Positions 36,811-45,186 of a DNA stretch of 64,000 nt are shown here, in pieces. Both the position numbers and the translations under genes were made by a program. The notes under the pieces were generated by a model. The model had not been told where the DNA came from, searched no databases, and saw nothing but the letters and a program-made list of their open reading frames with translations. Location: assembly GCF_002094885.1 (NCBI RefSeq), contig NZ_MSIT01000007.1, positions 165,141-229,140 of the forward strand, given 5' to 3'. Each line of letters starts with the position of its first letter. Positions within the stretch are counted from its first letter, which is position 1. Source of the DNA: Salibaculum halophilum. Lineage in GTDB: Bacteria; Pseudomonadota; Alphaproteobacteria; Rhodobacterales; Rhodobacteraceae.

Positions 36811-38949
36811 ATGATCGCGGCAGATGACCTGATCGGGCTGGTCCGAACCTACAACCCCAAGTCCAACGAGGACCTGATCCGCGACGCCTTCGCCTTCGGG
36901 GCGGAGATGCACGACGGCCAGTTCCGCCATTCCGGCGAGCCCTATTTCACCCACCCGGTGGCCGTGGCCGGCATCCTGGCCGAGCAGCAGATGGACGATG
37001 CCACCATCGTCACGGCCCTGCTGCACGACACCATCGAGGACACCAAGGCCAGCTTCCGAACGGTCGAGCACCGCTTCGGCCGCGAGATCGCCGATCTTGT
37101 CGAGGGCGTCACCAAGCTGACCAACCTGCAGCTGACCGATGCCGCCTCGAAACAGGCCGAGAATTTCCGCAAGCTGTTCATGGCCACCGCGCGCGATCTG
37201 CGGGTGACGCTGGTCAAGCTGGCCGACCGGCTGCACAACATGCGCACCATCAAGTCCATGCGCACCGACAAACAGGTCCAGAAGGCGCGCGAGACGATGG
37301 ACATCTATGCCCCGCTCGCCGGGCGCATGGGCATGCAATGGATGCGCGAGGAACTTGAGGACCTGGCCTTTCGCGTGCTCAACCCCGAGGCGCGCAATTC
37401 CATCATCCGCCGGTTCATCACGCTGCAACGCGAAACCGGCGACGTGATCGAGAAGATCACCGCCGACATGGAGGCCGAGCTGGACCGCGCCGGTCTCGTG
37501 GCCGAGGTCTACGGCCGCGCCAAGAAACCCTATTCGATCTGGCGCAAGATGCAGGAAAAGGACCAGGGCTTCTCGCGCCTGTCCGACATCTACGGCTTTC
37601 GCATCCTGACCGGGACCGAGGCCGACTGCTACGCCGTTCTTGGCGTGATCCACCAGCGCTGGCGCGCGGTGCCGGGCCGGTTCAAGGATTACATCAGCCA
37701 GCCCAAGTCGAACGGCTATCGCTCCATCCACACCACCGTGTCCGGGCGCGACGGCAAGCGCGTCGAGGTTCAGATCCGCACCCGCGAGATGCACGAGGTC
37801 GCCGAGACGGGCGTCGCCGCGCATTGGTCCTATCGCGATGGCGAGCGGGTCGAGAACCGCTTTGCGGTCGATCCCGCGCGCTGGGTCGCCTCGATGACCG
37901 AGCGCCTGGACGAGGGGCACGACCACGACGAGTTTCTCGATTTCGTCAAGCTGGAGATGTACCAGGACCAAGTCTTCTGTTTCACCCCCAAGGGCGATGT
38001 CATCAAGCTGCCGCGCGGGGCGACGCCGATCGACTTTGCCTATGCCATCCACACCCGGATCGGCCATGCCACCGTGGGGGCCAAGGTGGACGGGCTGCGC
38101 GTGCCGCTGTGGACGCGGCTCAAGAACGGGCAGTCGGTCGAGGTCATCACCGCCGAGGGCCAGAGCCCGCAGGTGACATGGGTCGACATAGCCGTGACCG
38201 GGCGCGCCAAGACCGCCATCCGCCGCGCCCTGCGCGAAGAGGATCGCGAGCGGTTCATCCGGCTGGGCCGGGAACTGGCCCGCGTCGCTTTCGAGAACAT
38301 CGGCAAGAAGGCCACCGACAAGGCCCTGCGCACCGCCGCCAAGGCGATGGGGCTGGCCACCACCGAGGACCTGCTGGAACAATTGGGCAGCGCCGACGTG
38401 ACCAGCCGCGAGGTGGTGCGCGCCATCTACCCCGAACTGGCCGAGGCCGAGGGCCCCGAGATCGAGCCGCGCCGCGCCGTCGTCGGGCTGGCCGCCGACC
38501 AGTCCTTTCGGCGCGCGCAGTGCTGTCAGCCCGTGCCCGGCGAGCGCATCGTCGGGATCACCCAGCGCGGTCAGGGCGTTGTCGTGCATGCCATCGACTG
38601 CGACGTGCTGGCCCAGTACGAGGACCAGCCCGACCGCTGGGTCGATCTGCACTGGGCCGAAGGCACGCACCGGGCCGGAAACACCGTCACCATGGAGCTG
38701 ACGATTTCCAACGACGCCGGTGTCCTGGGCCGCGTCTGCACGCTGATCGGCGAGCAGGAGGCGAACATATCCGATCTTGTCTTCGTCGATCGCAAGCCGG
38801 ACTACTACAGGCTGCTGATCGAGGTTGACCTGCGCGACGTAGAACATATGCACAGGATCATGACGGCGCTTGAAGCGGAAAGCCATGTCTCGGCCATCGG
38901 CCGTCACCGCGATCCCGACCGCGCGGGGACGGTCGAACGCCAGCAGTAG
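36811..38949 (+). CDS. rsh: Bifunctional (p)ppGpp synthetase/hydrolase (RelA/SpoT homologue)
   Basis: Makes and degrades (p)ppGpp in the stringent response. The 712-residue protein has an HD hydrolase domain (His40, His48 and the His72-Asp73 pair in LLHDTIEDT), so hydrolysis is predicted to be active. A synthetase domain follows (RFKDYISQPKSNGYRSIHTT at 290-309, EVQIRTREMHEVAETGVAAHW), then a TGS domain (about 388-450), a Cys-containing region (QCCQPVPGERIVGI) and a C-terminal ACT domain (about 630-705). A single long-form Rsh is the normal alphaproteobacterial situation. Confidence 0.97.
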   Translation: MIAADDLIGLVRTYNPKSNEDLIRDAFAFGAEMHDGQFRHSGEPYFTHPVAVAGILAEQQMDDATIVTALLHDTIEDTKASFRTVEHRFGREIADLVEGVTKLTNLQLTDAASKQAENFRKLFMATARDLRVTLVKLADRLHNMRTIKSMRTDKQVQKARETMDIYAPLAGRMGMQWMREELEDLAFRVLNPEARNSIIRRFITLQRETGDVIEKITADMEAELDRAGLVAEVYGRAKKPYSIWRKMQEKDQGFSRLSDIYGFRILTGTEADCYAVLGVIHQRWRAVPGRFKDYISQPKSNGYRSIHTTVSGRDGKRVEVQIRTREMHEVAETGVAAHWSYRDGERVENRFAVDPARWVASMTERLDEGHDHDEFLDFVKLEMYQDQVFCFTPKGDVIKLPRGATPIDFAYAIHTRIGHATVGAKVDGLRVPLWTRLKNGQSVEVITAEGQSPQVTWVDIAVTGRAKTAIRRALREEDRERFIRLGRELARVAFENIGKKATDKALRTAAKAMGLATTEDLLEQLGSADVTSREVVRAIYPELAEAEGPEIEPRRAVVGLAADQSFRRAQCCQPVPGERIVGITQRGQGVVVHAIDCDVLAQYEDQPDRWVDLHWAEGTHRAGNTVTMELTISNDAGVLGRVCTLIGEQEANISDLVFVDRKPDYYRLLIEVDLRDVEHMHRIMTALEAESHVSAIGRHRDPDRAGTVERQQ

Positions 38950-38965
38950 AACGGGAACGCGACAG

Positions 38966-39619
38966 GTGGTCTTCAGACGCAGGGACAGACGCCCGATCTG
39001 GCGGATCATCTTCGAGGTCTTCTGGCCGCGCGGCGGCTGGGCCCGGGCGGCGCGCTACGTCCAGTATCGGGTGCGCCGGCTGCCCGACACCCCCGAAAAG
39101 ATTGGTCGCGGCATCTGGGCCGGGGTCTTCGTGACCTTCTCGCCCTTTTTCGGGCTGCATTTCTTCATTTCGGTTTTTCTGGCCTGGTTGATGCGGGGCA
39201 ACATGGTGGCCGCCCTGTTGGCGACGTTTTTCGGCAATCCCCTGACCTACATCCCCATCGCGGCGACGTCGCTGTGGTTCGGGCATCTGCTGCTCGGCGA
39301 GGCCCCGCGTCAGGTGGACCTGAATGCCGAGATTTCCGCCGCCTCGGCCGATATCTGGCACAACCTCGGTGCAATTTTCTCGGCCGCGCCGATGCGGTGG
39401 GACGGGCTGCAGGACTTCTATCAGACGACGTTCTTTCCCTTCATGATCGGAGGGATCATCCCGGGCCTCGTCGCGGCGACGACCTGCTACTATCTGGCCG
39501 TGCGGGTGATCCATGCCTATCAGAACCGGCGGCGCAAGGTGCTGCGGGCCAAGCTGCGCAAGCTCAAGCAGCCGTCCGCCGGGTCGGATGCCGGCGACGA
39601 CCCGCCGCAGCGCCCGTGA
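38966..39619 (+). CDS. DUF2062 family membrane protein
   Basis: A 217-residue protein with a basic N-terminus (FRRRDRRPIWR). DUF2062 motifs follow (ARYVQYRVRRLPDTPEKIGRG, GVFVTFSPFFGLHFFISVFL, GNPLTYIPIAATSLWFG), with two to three membrane segments and a Lys/Arg-rich cytoplasmic tail. Function unknown. The GTG start at 38966 lies 16 bp after the rsh stop; an earlier in-frame ATG would overlap rsh by 80 bp without homology. Confidence 0.9.
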   Translation: MVFRRRDRRPIWRIIFEVFWPRGGWARAARYVQYRVRRLPDTPEKIGRGIWAGVFVTFSPFFGLHFFISVFLAWLMRGNMVAALLATFFGNPLTYIPIAATSLWFGHLLLGEAPRQVDLNAEISAASADIWHNLGAIFSAAPMRWDGLQDFYQTTFFPFMIGGIIPGLVAATTCYYLAVRVIHAYQNRRRKVLRAKLRKLKQPSAGSDAGDDPPQRP

Positions 39620-39708
39620 TGGACCGGGTCAGGAATTGTCATGCCGGGCGCCTTTCACCCGGTGGCGCGGGGCGCTAGCCTCGCGCGGCAGAAGAAGGGA
39701 GAACAGCC

Positions 39709-40452
39709 ATGGACGACCTGCGTCTGGGCGTGAACATCGACCACGTGGCCACGGTGCGCAACGCCCGCGGCGGCACCTATCCCGAACCCGTTCGCGCCGC
39801 CAAGCTGGCCGAGGCGGCCGGCGCCGACGGGATCACCGCGCACCTGCGCGAGGATCGCCGCCATATCTCGGATCGTGACATCGCGGCGCTGACCGAGGCG
39901 CTAGAGACACCGCTCAATTTCGAGATGGCCGCGACCGAGGAAATGCAGCGTATCGCCCTGCGGCACCGCCCGCATGCCGTCTGCATCGTCCCCGAAAAGC
40001 GCGAGGAACGCACCACCGAGGGCGGGCTCGAGGTCGCGCGGGAGGAAAACCGCCTGGCGCATTTCATCGCGCCGCTGCGCGAGGCGGGCTGCCGGGTGTC
40101 GATTTTCGTTGCGGCCGACCGGCGCCAGATCGACGCCGCGCACCGCATCGGCGCGCAAGTGGTCGAACTGCACACCGGTGCCTACTGCGACGCCCACGCC
40201 GAGGGCCGCCTCGACGACTGCGACCGCGAACTGGAGGGTCTGCGCGAGATGGCCGCCCTCGCCCAGTCACTGGGCCTCGAGGTGCACGCGGGCCACGGCC
40301 TGACCTTCGAGACCGTTCAGCCGGTGGCCGCCTTTCCTGAAGTCAGGGAACTGAACATCGGCCATTTCATCATCGCCGAGGCGATCTTCATGGGGCTGGA
40401 CCCGGCGATCCGCGAAATGCGCCGCCTGATGCACGAGGCCCGCGGTGCCTGA
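39709..40452 (+). CDS. pdxJ: Pyridoxine 5'-phosphate synthase
   Basis: Condenses 1-deoxyxylulose 5-phosphate with 3-amino-2-oxopropyl phosphate to give pyridoxine 5'-phosphate. The 247-residue TIM barrel has GVNIDHVATVRNARGG, GITAHLREDRRHI, PHAVCIVPEKREE, FVAADRRQIDAA, VELHTGAYCDA and VHAGHGLTFE. A clear GAAGGGAGAA precedes the ATG. First gene of the pdxJ-lysE-acpS run. Confidence 0.97.
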   Translation: MDDLRLGVNIDHVATVRNARGGTYPEPVRAAKLAEAAGADGITAHLREDRRHISDRDIAALTEALETPLNFEMAATEEMQRIALRHRPHAVCIVPEKREERTTEGGLEVAREENRLAHFIAPLREAGCRVSIFVAADRRQIDAAHRIGAQVVELHTGAYCDAHAEGRLDDCDRELEGLREMAALAQSLGLEVHAGHGLTFETVQPVAAFPEVRELNIGHFIIAEAIFMGLDPAIREMRRLMHEARGA

Positions 40453-41068
40453 CGTCCTGATCCCGCTGCCGGTCCTGCTGGGGGGCTGGATGCTCGCCGC
40501 CGGGAGTCCCGGCCCGGCGACGCTGGCCATTTCCGGCACCGCGATGGGCTACGGCCGCGCGACGGGCACGGCGCTGGCGCTGGGCATCGTCGCCGGCTCG
40601 GCCAGCTGGGGCATCGCCGCCGGGCTCGGGTTTTCGGCGGTCATGATGTCGAACGCCTGGCTGTTCGAGGCGCTGCGCCATGCCGGTGCCGCCTATCTGC
40701 TTTACCTGGCGCTGAAATCCCTGCGCACGGCCTGGGCAGGTGGCCCTGCCGCGCAGGCGGCGGCGCCGCGCGGGCGGTTTTTCGTGAAGGGGCTTCTGAT
40801 CCACCTGACCAACCCCAAGGCCATGCTGGCCTGGGGGTCGATCTACGCTATCGCGCTGCCCCCGGGGGCCGGTCTGCTGGCGGTCTGGCAGGTGTTCGCC
40901 ATGCTGGCTGGCGTCTCGGCGGTGATGTTTCTGGGCTATGCCTGGCTGTTCTCGGTGGGGGCGATCTCGAAGGCCTATGCCCGCGCCCGGCGCTGGTTCG
41001 AACTGGCCTTCGGGCTGCTGTTCGGCGCGGCCAGCCTGCGTATCCTGACCCTGCGGCTGGAGACCTGA
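40445..41068 (+). CDS. LysE-family translocator
   Basis: A 207-residue membrane protein with about six helices and RhtB/LysE features: [23 protein letters not shown] at the N-terminus (split here: [10 protein letters not shown] is the motif), [20 protein letters not shown] in the middle. Such proteins export amino acids or similar metabolites; the substrate is unknown. The GTG start overlaps the end of pdxJ by 8 bp. It is an extra gene between pdxJ and acpS. Confidence 0.9.
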   Translation: MPDVLIPLPVLLGGWMLAAGSPGPATLAISGTAMGYGRATGTALALGIVAGSASWGIAAGLGFSAVMMSNAWLFEALRHAGAAYLLYLALKSLRTAWAGGPAAQAAAPRGRFFVKGLLIHLTNPKAMLAWGSIYAIALPPGAGLLAVWQVFAMLAGVSAVMFLGYAWLFSVGAISKAYARARRWFELAFGLLFGAASLRILTLRLET

Positions 41069-41073
41069 GGGCG

Positions 41074-41484
41074 ATGATCCTCGGCATCGGCACCGACTTT
41101 GCCAACATCGAGCGCATCCAGGGCACGCTCGACCGTTTCGGCGCCCGGTTCCGGAATCGTGTCTTCACCGAGGTCGAGCAGGCCAAGGCCGAGCGCCGCG
41201 CCGATGTCGCGGGCACCTATGCCAAGCGCTGGGCCGCGAAAGAGGCTTGTTCCAAGGCGCTGGGCACGGGCCTGCGCATGGGCATCGCCTGGAAGGACAT
41301 GGCGGTCACGAACCTCGCGACCGGCCAGCCCGTCATGGCCGTTACCGGCTGGGCACGCGACAGGCTGGCAGAGATGACACCCGCGGGCCACACGGCCATC
41401 ATTCACGTCACCCTGACCGACGATCACCCCTGGGCGCAGGCCTTCGTGGTGATCGAGGCGCGGCCCCTGACAGCCCCGGACTGA
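41074..41484 (+). CDS. acpS: Holo-[acyl-carrier-protein] synthase
   Basis: Attaches phosphopantetheine from CoA to acyl carrier protein. The 136-residue protein has the N-terminal [12 protein letters not shown] with the metal-binding Asp (usually GTDIxxIxRI, so Phe replaces Ile) and the catalytic block [16 protein letters not shown]. Follows lysE after 5 bp and precedes lepB, as in other alphaproteobacteria. Confidence 0.96.
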   Translation: MILGIGTDFANIERIQGTLDRFGARFRNRVFTEVEQAKAERRADVAGTYAKRWAAKEACSKALGTGLRMGIAWKDMAVTNLATGQPVMAVTGWARDRLAEMTPAGHTAIIHVTLTDDHPWAQAFVVIEARPLTAPD

Positions 41485-41547
41485 CAGGTTGACTCGGGGC
41501 CGTCCCCGCCCCATGAAGCATCGGTCTTTCACAGGGAATTCCAGTCA

Positions 41548-42384
41548 ATGTCCGAAAGCGCCGGCCTGCTGCACACCGTCAAGGAAACCATCAAGACGGT
41601 TGTTTATGCCTTGCTCATCGCCGGGGTCTTTCGGACCCTGTTCTTCCAACCGTTCTGGATTCCCTCCGGCTCGATGAAGGACACGCTGTTGATCGGCGAT
41701 TTCCTTTTCGTCAACAAGATGGCCTACGGCTATTCCTATGCCTCTTGCCCCTCGATCCGGATACCGCGCTTCGGCATCGATGTCGGCGCGGATGACTTCT
41801 GTGGCGTCTTCGAGGGCGGCAACGACCGGTTGTTCGGCTCCGAGCCCGAGCGCGGCGACGTCGTTGTCTTTCGCCATCCGGTGACAGGCCGCGACTTCAT
41901 CAAGCGCGTGATCGGCCTGCCGGGCGACCGCATCCAGATGCGCAACGGGGTTGTCCAGATCAACGGCGAAGCCGCCGAGCAAAGCCCCGACGGCTTTTTC
42001 ATCGAAACCATGGACCGGCAGGGTCCCAGCGGGTTGCTGCCGCAGTGCATGAACGGGGCGGTGGGCCTCGGGTCCGAGTGCCAGAAGCAGCGCTTCACCG
42101 AGGAACTGCCCAACGGTGTCACGCATTCCGTCCTCAACATCGGGCCGCGGGCGCTGGACAACACCGGCGTCTTCACCGTGCCCGAGGGGCAGTATTTCTT
42201 CATGGGCGACAACCGTGACAATTCCTCGGACAGCCGCGTCCCGCAGGCCGCGCGCGGCGTCGGCTTCGTGCCTTACGAGGATATCGTGGGGCGCGCCGAC
42301 CGGATCATGTTCTCGTCCGCCGGGCGGTCCATGCTGGCCTTCTGGACCTGGCGGTCGGACCGCTTCTTCAAGGCGATCGAGTGA
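41548..42384 (+). CDS. lepB: Signal peptidase I
   Basis: Cleaves Sec and Tat signal peptides at the outer face of the inner membrane. The 278-residue protein has one N-terminal membrane helix (about 15-33). Ser42 is the nucleophile in [13 protein letters not shown] and Lys119 the general base in [13 protein letters not shown]. The [11 protein letters not shown] motif lies near the C-terminus. The periplasmic part holds four extra cysteines (67, 85, 167 and 178). Overlaps the rnc start (ATG/GTGA). Confidence 0.97.
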   Translation: MSESAGLLHTVKETIKTVVYALLIAGVFRTLFFQPFWIPSGSMKDTLLIGDFLFVNKMAYGYSYASCPSIRIPRFGIDVGADDFCGVFEGGNDRLFGSEPERGDVVVFRHPVTGRDFIKRVIGLPGDRIQMRNGVVQINGEAAEQSPDGFFIETMDRQGPSGLLPQCMNGAVGLGSECQKQRFTEELPNGVTHSVLNIGPRALDNTGVFTVPEGQYFFMGDNRDNSSDSRVPQAARGVGFVPYEDIVGRADRIMFSSAGRSMLAFWTWRSDRFFKAIE

Positions 42385-43064
42385 AACTCTCGGCCGAGCT
42401 ACGAGCGTTCCAGGACAGGCTGGGCCATCGCTTCGCCCGGCCCGAGCTGCTACTCCGCGCAGTGACGCATCCGTCGATGTCCAGCCTGCACCGGGACGAC
42501 AACCAGCGGCTGGAGTTCCTCGGCGACAGGGTGCTGGGGCTGGTCATGGCCGAGGCGCTGCTCGAGGCGGACCCGGCTGCGGCCGAGGGGCAGCTGGCGC
42601 CGCGCTACAACGCGCTGGTGCGCAAGGAAACCTGCGCCGCCGTGGCGCGTGAAACCGACCTTGGCGCCGTGCTGAAACTCGGCCGGTCCGAGATGAAATC
42701 GGGCGGTCGCCGCAAGGAGGCCCTGCTGGGCGACGCCATGGAGGCGGTGATCGCCGCCGTCTACCTGGACGCCGGCTTCGCGGCGGCGCGCGCGCGCATC
42801 ATGGCCCTGTGGGGGGATCGCATCACCACGGTCAAGGCCGATGCCCGCGACGCCAAGACCGCGCTTCAGGAATGGGCGCAGGCGCGGGGCCAGCACCCGC
42901 CCGTTTATGAGGAAAGCGCGCGCTCGGGCCCCGATCACGCGCCGCAGTTCACGATCCAGGTGAGCCTGCAAAGCGGCCAGAGCGCCAGTGCCACCGCCGG
43001 ATCCAAGCGCCACGCCGAGCACGCTGCCGCGCAGGCTTTGCTGGACCGTGTCGAGGCAGAGTAG
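42381..43064 (+). CDS. rnc: Ribonuclease III
   Basis: Cleaves double-stranded RNA in rRNA and mRNA maturation. 227 residues. The signature is [13 protein letters not shown] (residues 41-53) with catalytic Glu45 and Asp49; a Gln (42) stands where most enzymes have Glu. [16 protein letters not shown] carries the second acidic pair. The C-terminal dsRNA-binding domain starts near 155 ([14 protein letters not shown]). The GTG start overlaps the lepB stop. Confidence 0.97.
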   Translation: MKLSAELRAFQDRLGHRFARPELLLRAVTHPSMSSLHRDDNQRLEFLGDRVLGLVMAEALLEADPAAAEGQLAPRYNALVRKETCAAVARETDLGAVLKLGRSEMKSGGRRKEALLGDAMEAVIAAVYLDAGFAAARARIMALWGDRITTVKADARDAKTALQEWAQARGQHPPVYEESARSGPDHAPQFTIQVSLQSGQSASATAGSKRHAEHAAAQALLDRVEAE

Positions 43065-43073
43065 GAGAGCCGG

Positions 43074-43979
43074 ATGACCCAACGCGCCGGATTCGTCGCC
43101 CTGATCGGAGAGCCCAACGCGGGCAAGTCCACGCTGACCAACCGGATGGTGGGGGCCAAGGTCGCGATCGTCACGCACAAGGTGCAGACCACCCGCGCGC
43201 GCCTGCGGGGCGTGGCCCTGGAGGGCGACGCGCAGATCGTCCTGGTGGACACGCCGGGCCTGTTCCGCCCGCGCCGGCGGCTGGACCGGGCCATGGTGAC
43301 CGCCGCCTGGGGCGGGGCCGCCGATTCGGACGTGATCGTCCTGCTGATCGAGGCGCATCGCGGCGTGACCGAGGGCGTCGAGGCGATTTTGGAGCAGCTC
43401 GAACAGGTGGGCGCGGGCCGCAAGGTGGCGCTGGCCATCAACAAGATCGACCGGGTCGAGGCGCCGGCCCTGCTGGCCCTGACGCAGGCGATGAACGACC
43501 GGTATCCTTTCGCCGAGACCTTCATGATCTCGGCGGAAAAGGGGCATGGCTGCGACGATCTGCGCCGCTGGCTGGCCGGGCAGATGCCCGCGGGGCCGTG
43601 GCTCTACCCCGAGGACCAGATCGCCGATCTGCCGCTGCGCATGATCGCCGCCGAGATGACGCGCGAAAAGCTGACCCTTCGGCTGCACCAGGAACTGCCC
43701 TACCAGCTTACCGTCGAGACCGAGAGCTGGGAAGAGCGCGACGACGGTTCGGCCCGCGTCGACCAGGTGGTCTACGTGGTCCGCGACGGGCACAAGGGGA
43801 TCGTCCTGGGCAAGCACGGCGAGACGATCAAGGCCGTAGGCAAGGCCGCGCGCGAGGACCTGGAAGAGTTCCTCGGCCGCAAGATCCACCTGTTCGTGCA
43901 GGTCAAGGTGCGCCCGAACTGGCTGGACGAGGCCGAGCGCTATTCCCAGATGGGACTGGATTTCCGGGACGGCAACTGA
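43074..43979 (+). CDS. era: GTPase Era
   Basis: Essential GTPase in 30S assembly, binding 16S rRNA. G1 is GEPNAGKST (residues 12-20), G2 is the TTRARLRG region, G3 is DTPG and G4 is NKID. The C-terminal KH domain contains VVRDGHKGIVLGKHGETIKAVG. 301 residues. Follows rnc after 9 bp, a conserved pair. The stop overlaps the next start (TGATG). Confidence 0.97.
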   Translation: MTQRAGFVALIGEPNAGKSTLTNRMVGAKVAIVTHKVQTTRARLRGVALEGDAQIVLVDTPGLFRPRRRLDRAMVTAAWGGAADSDVIVLLIEAHRGVTEGVEAILEQLEQVGAGRKVALAINKIDRVEAPALLALTQAMNDRYPFAETFMISAEKGHGCDDLRRWLAGQMPAGPWLYPEDQIADLPLRMIAAEMTREKLTLRLHQELPYQLTVETESWEERDDGSARVDQVVYVVRDGHKGIVLGKHGETIKAVGKAAREDLEEFLGRKIHLFVQVKVRPNWLDEAERYSQMGLDFRDGN

Positions 43980-44305
43980 TGCGCCTGACGGCGGATGTCT
44001 GGGTGTCGGCCTATCTGACCCGGCTGCGGCTGGCCGACATACCCGCCTTCGTCGTGCGGCGGGGGGATGCCACCGCCGGGGCGGTTCTGGTCAAGCTGAA
44101 CACGCTGGACGGCCGGGCCGAGGCCTATCAACGATCCGTCGACCTGATGAGCGGGAACCGGCAATGGGTCGTGCTGACCGAGGGCGACGAAGCGGATGTC
44201 GACGCCGCGCTGGCACGGCAGGCCGGGTTCGACCCCGACGTCTGGATCATCGAGGTCGAGGACCGCGCCGGGCGCCACCTGCTGGACGCGCCGGGATTGG
44301 CGTGA
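43979..44305 (+). CDS. DUF1491 family protein
   Basis: A 108-residue alphaproteobacterial protein. Conserved features are RLTADVWVSAYLTRLRLADI, FVVRRGDATAGAVLVKLN, and the C-terminal FDPDVWIIEVEDRAGRHLLD. No known role. It is translationally coupled to era through a TGATG overlap and precedes recO. Confidence 0.92.
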   Translation: MRLTADVWVSAYLTRLRLADIPAFVVRRGDATAGAVLVKLNTLDGRAEAYQRSVDLMSGNRQWVVLTEGDEADVDAALARQAGFDPDVWIIEVEDRAGRHLLDAPGLA

Positions 44306-44347
44306 AACCCCCTTGCACTCGCGGTTCGCGTCCCGCTTGATGCGCGC

Positions 44348-45076
44348 ATGATCGAATGGCGCGAGGAGGGGGCGGTCCTTCGGGTCCGCAAGCATGGCGA
44401 GAATGCCGTGATCCTGGATGTGCTGACCGAGGGGCATGGCCGGGCCGCCGGCGTCGTGCGCGGTGGCACCGGGCGCCGGCTGTCGCCGATCCTGCAGCCG
44501 GGGGCGCAGCTCGACCTGACCTGGAAGGCCCGGCTGGAGGATCACTTGGGCACCTTCACGGTCGAGCCCCTGCGCAGCCGCGCGGCGCAGACGCTGGGCG
44601 GACGCATGCCTCTGGCCGGGCTGAACGCGGTGACGGGGCTGTTGTGCTTCGTGCTGCCCGAACGCGAGGCGCACCCGCCGCTTTATCACCGCAGCGTGCA
44701 GTTGCTGGACCTGCTGGGCCAAGATGACCTCTGGCCGCTGGGCTACCTGCGCTGGGAGCTGGCCCTGCTGGAAGAGATGGGCTTCGGCCTCGACCTGTCG
44801 GCCTGTGCCGTGACGGGCGCAACCGAGGGGCTTGTCCACGTCTCGCCCCGCTCGGGCCGGGCGGTCTCGGCCGCGGGGGCGGGCGACTGGGCCGACAGGC
44901 TCTTACCGCTGCCGCCGGTCTTGCTGCGGCAGGGTGATGCAACGCCCGCCGATATCCTCGACGGGCTGGAGGTGACGGGGCACTTTCTGCGCCACCGCCT
45001 GGCCCCGGCGCTGGGCGACAAGCCGCTGCCCGAGGCCCGCGCGCGGCTTATGGACCTGCTGCACCAGCGCGCTTGA
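44348..45076 (+). CDS. recO: DNA repair protein RecO
   Basis: RecFOR-pathway protein that helps load RecA on SSB-coated DNA. The 242-residue protein has the N-terminal OB fold ([30 protein letters not shown]) and a helical C-terminal domain with [21 protein letters not shown]. The four-cysteine zinc site of some RecO proteins is not present. Last gene of the rpoZ-recO run; transcription probably ends at the hairpin at 45155. Confidence 0.95.
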   Translation: MIEWREEGAVLRVRKHGENAVILDVLTEGHGRAAGVVRGGTGRRLSPILQPGAQLDLTWKARLEDHLGTFTVEPLRSRAAQTLGGRMPLAGLNAVTGLLCFVLPEREAHPPLYHRSVQLLDLLGQDDLWPLGYLRWELALLEEMGFGLDLSACAVTGATEGLVHVSPRSGRAVSAAGAGDWADRLLPLPPVLLRQGDATPADILDGLEVTGHFLRHRLAPALGDKPLPEARARLMDLLHQRA

Positions 45077-45154
45077 CCGGCACACTTAAAGGCCACACAC
45101 CCCGAACAGGGCACGCGTTAGACAACGCCAGAAGCTAGCCGTGCAGCTTGTGGC

Positions 45155-45179
45155 CGCAACGCTCCCCCGGAGCGTTGCG
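45155..45179. terminator. Strong hairpin between convergent recO and mcd
   Basis: A perfect 11-bp stem, CGCAACGCTCC (45155-45165) with GGAGCGTTGCG (45169-45179), has a CCC loop. It sits between the ends of recO (+) and the acyl-CoA dehydrogenase gene (-). There is no U-tract, so it may act as a bidirectional terminator or an mRNA 3' stabiliser. Confidence 0.55.
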
Positions 45180-45186
45180 CAGGGTG

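Noticed and set aside
36373..39009. An 878-codon minus-strand frame opposite rpoZ, rsh and DUF2062
   Set aside because: No family motifs; it is the antisense of three well-identified genes and is rich in Gly, His, Leu and Val typical of such shadows.
45120..45180. A small RNA or tRNA-like gene downstream of recO
   Set aside because: The region folds into hairpins, but there is no cloverleaf, anticodon loop or promoter; a terminator explains it.
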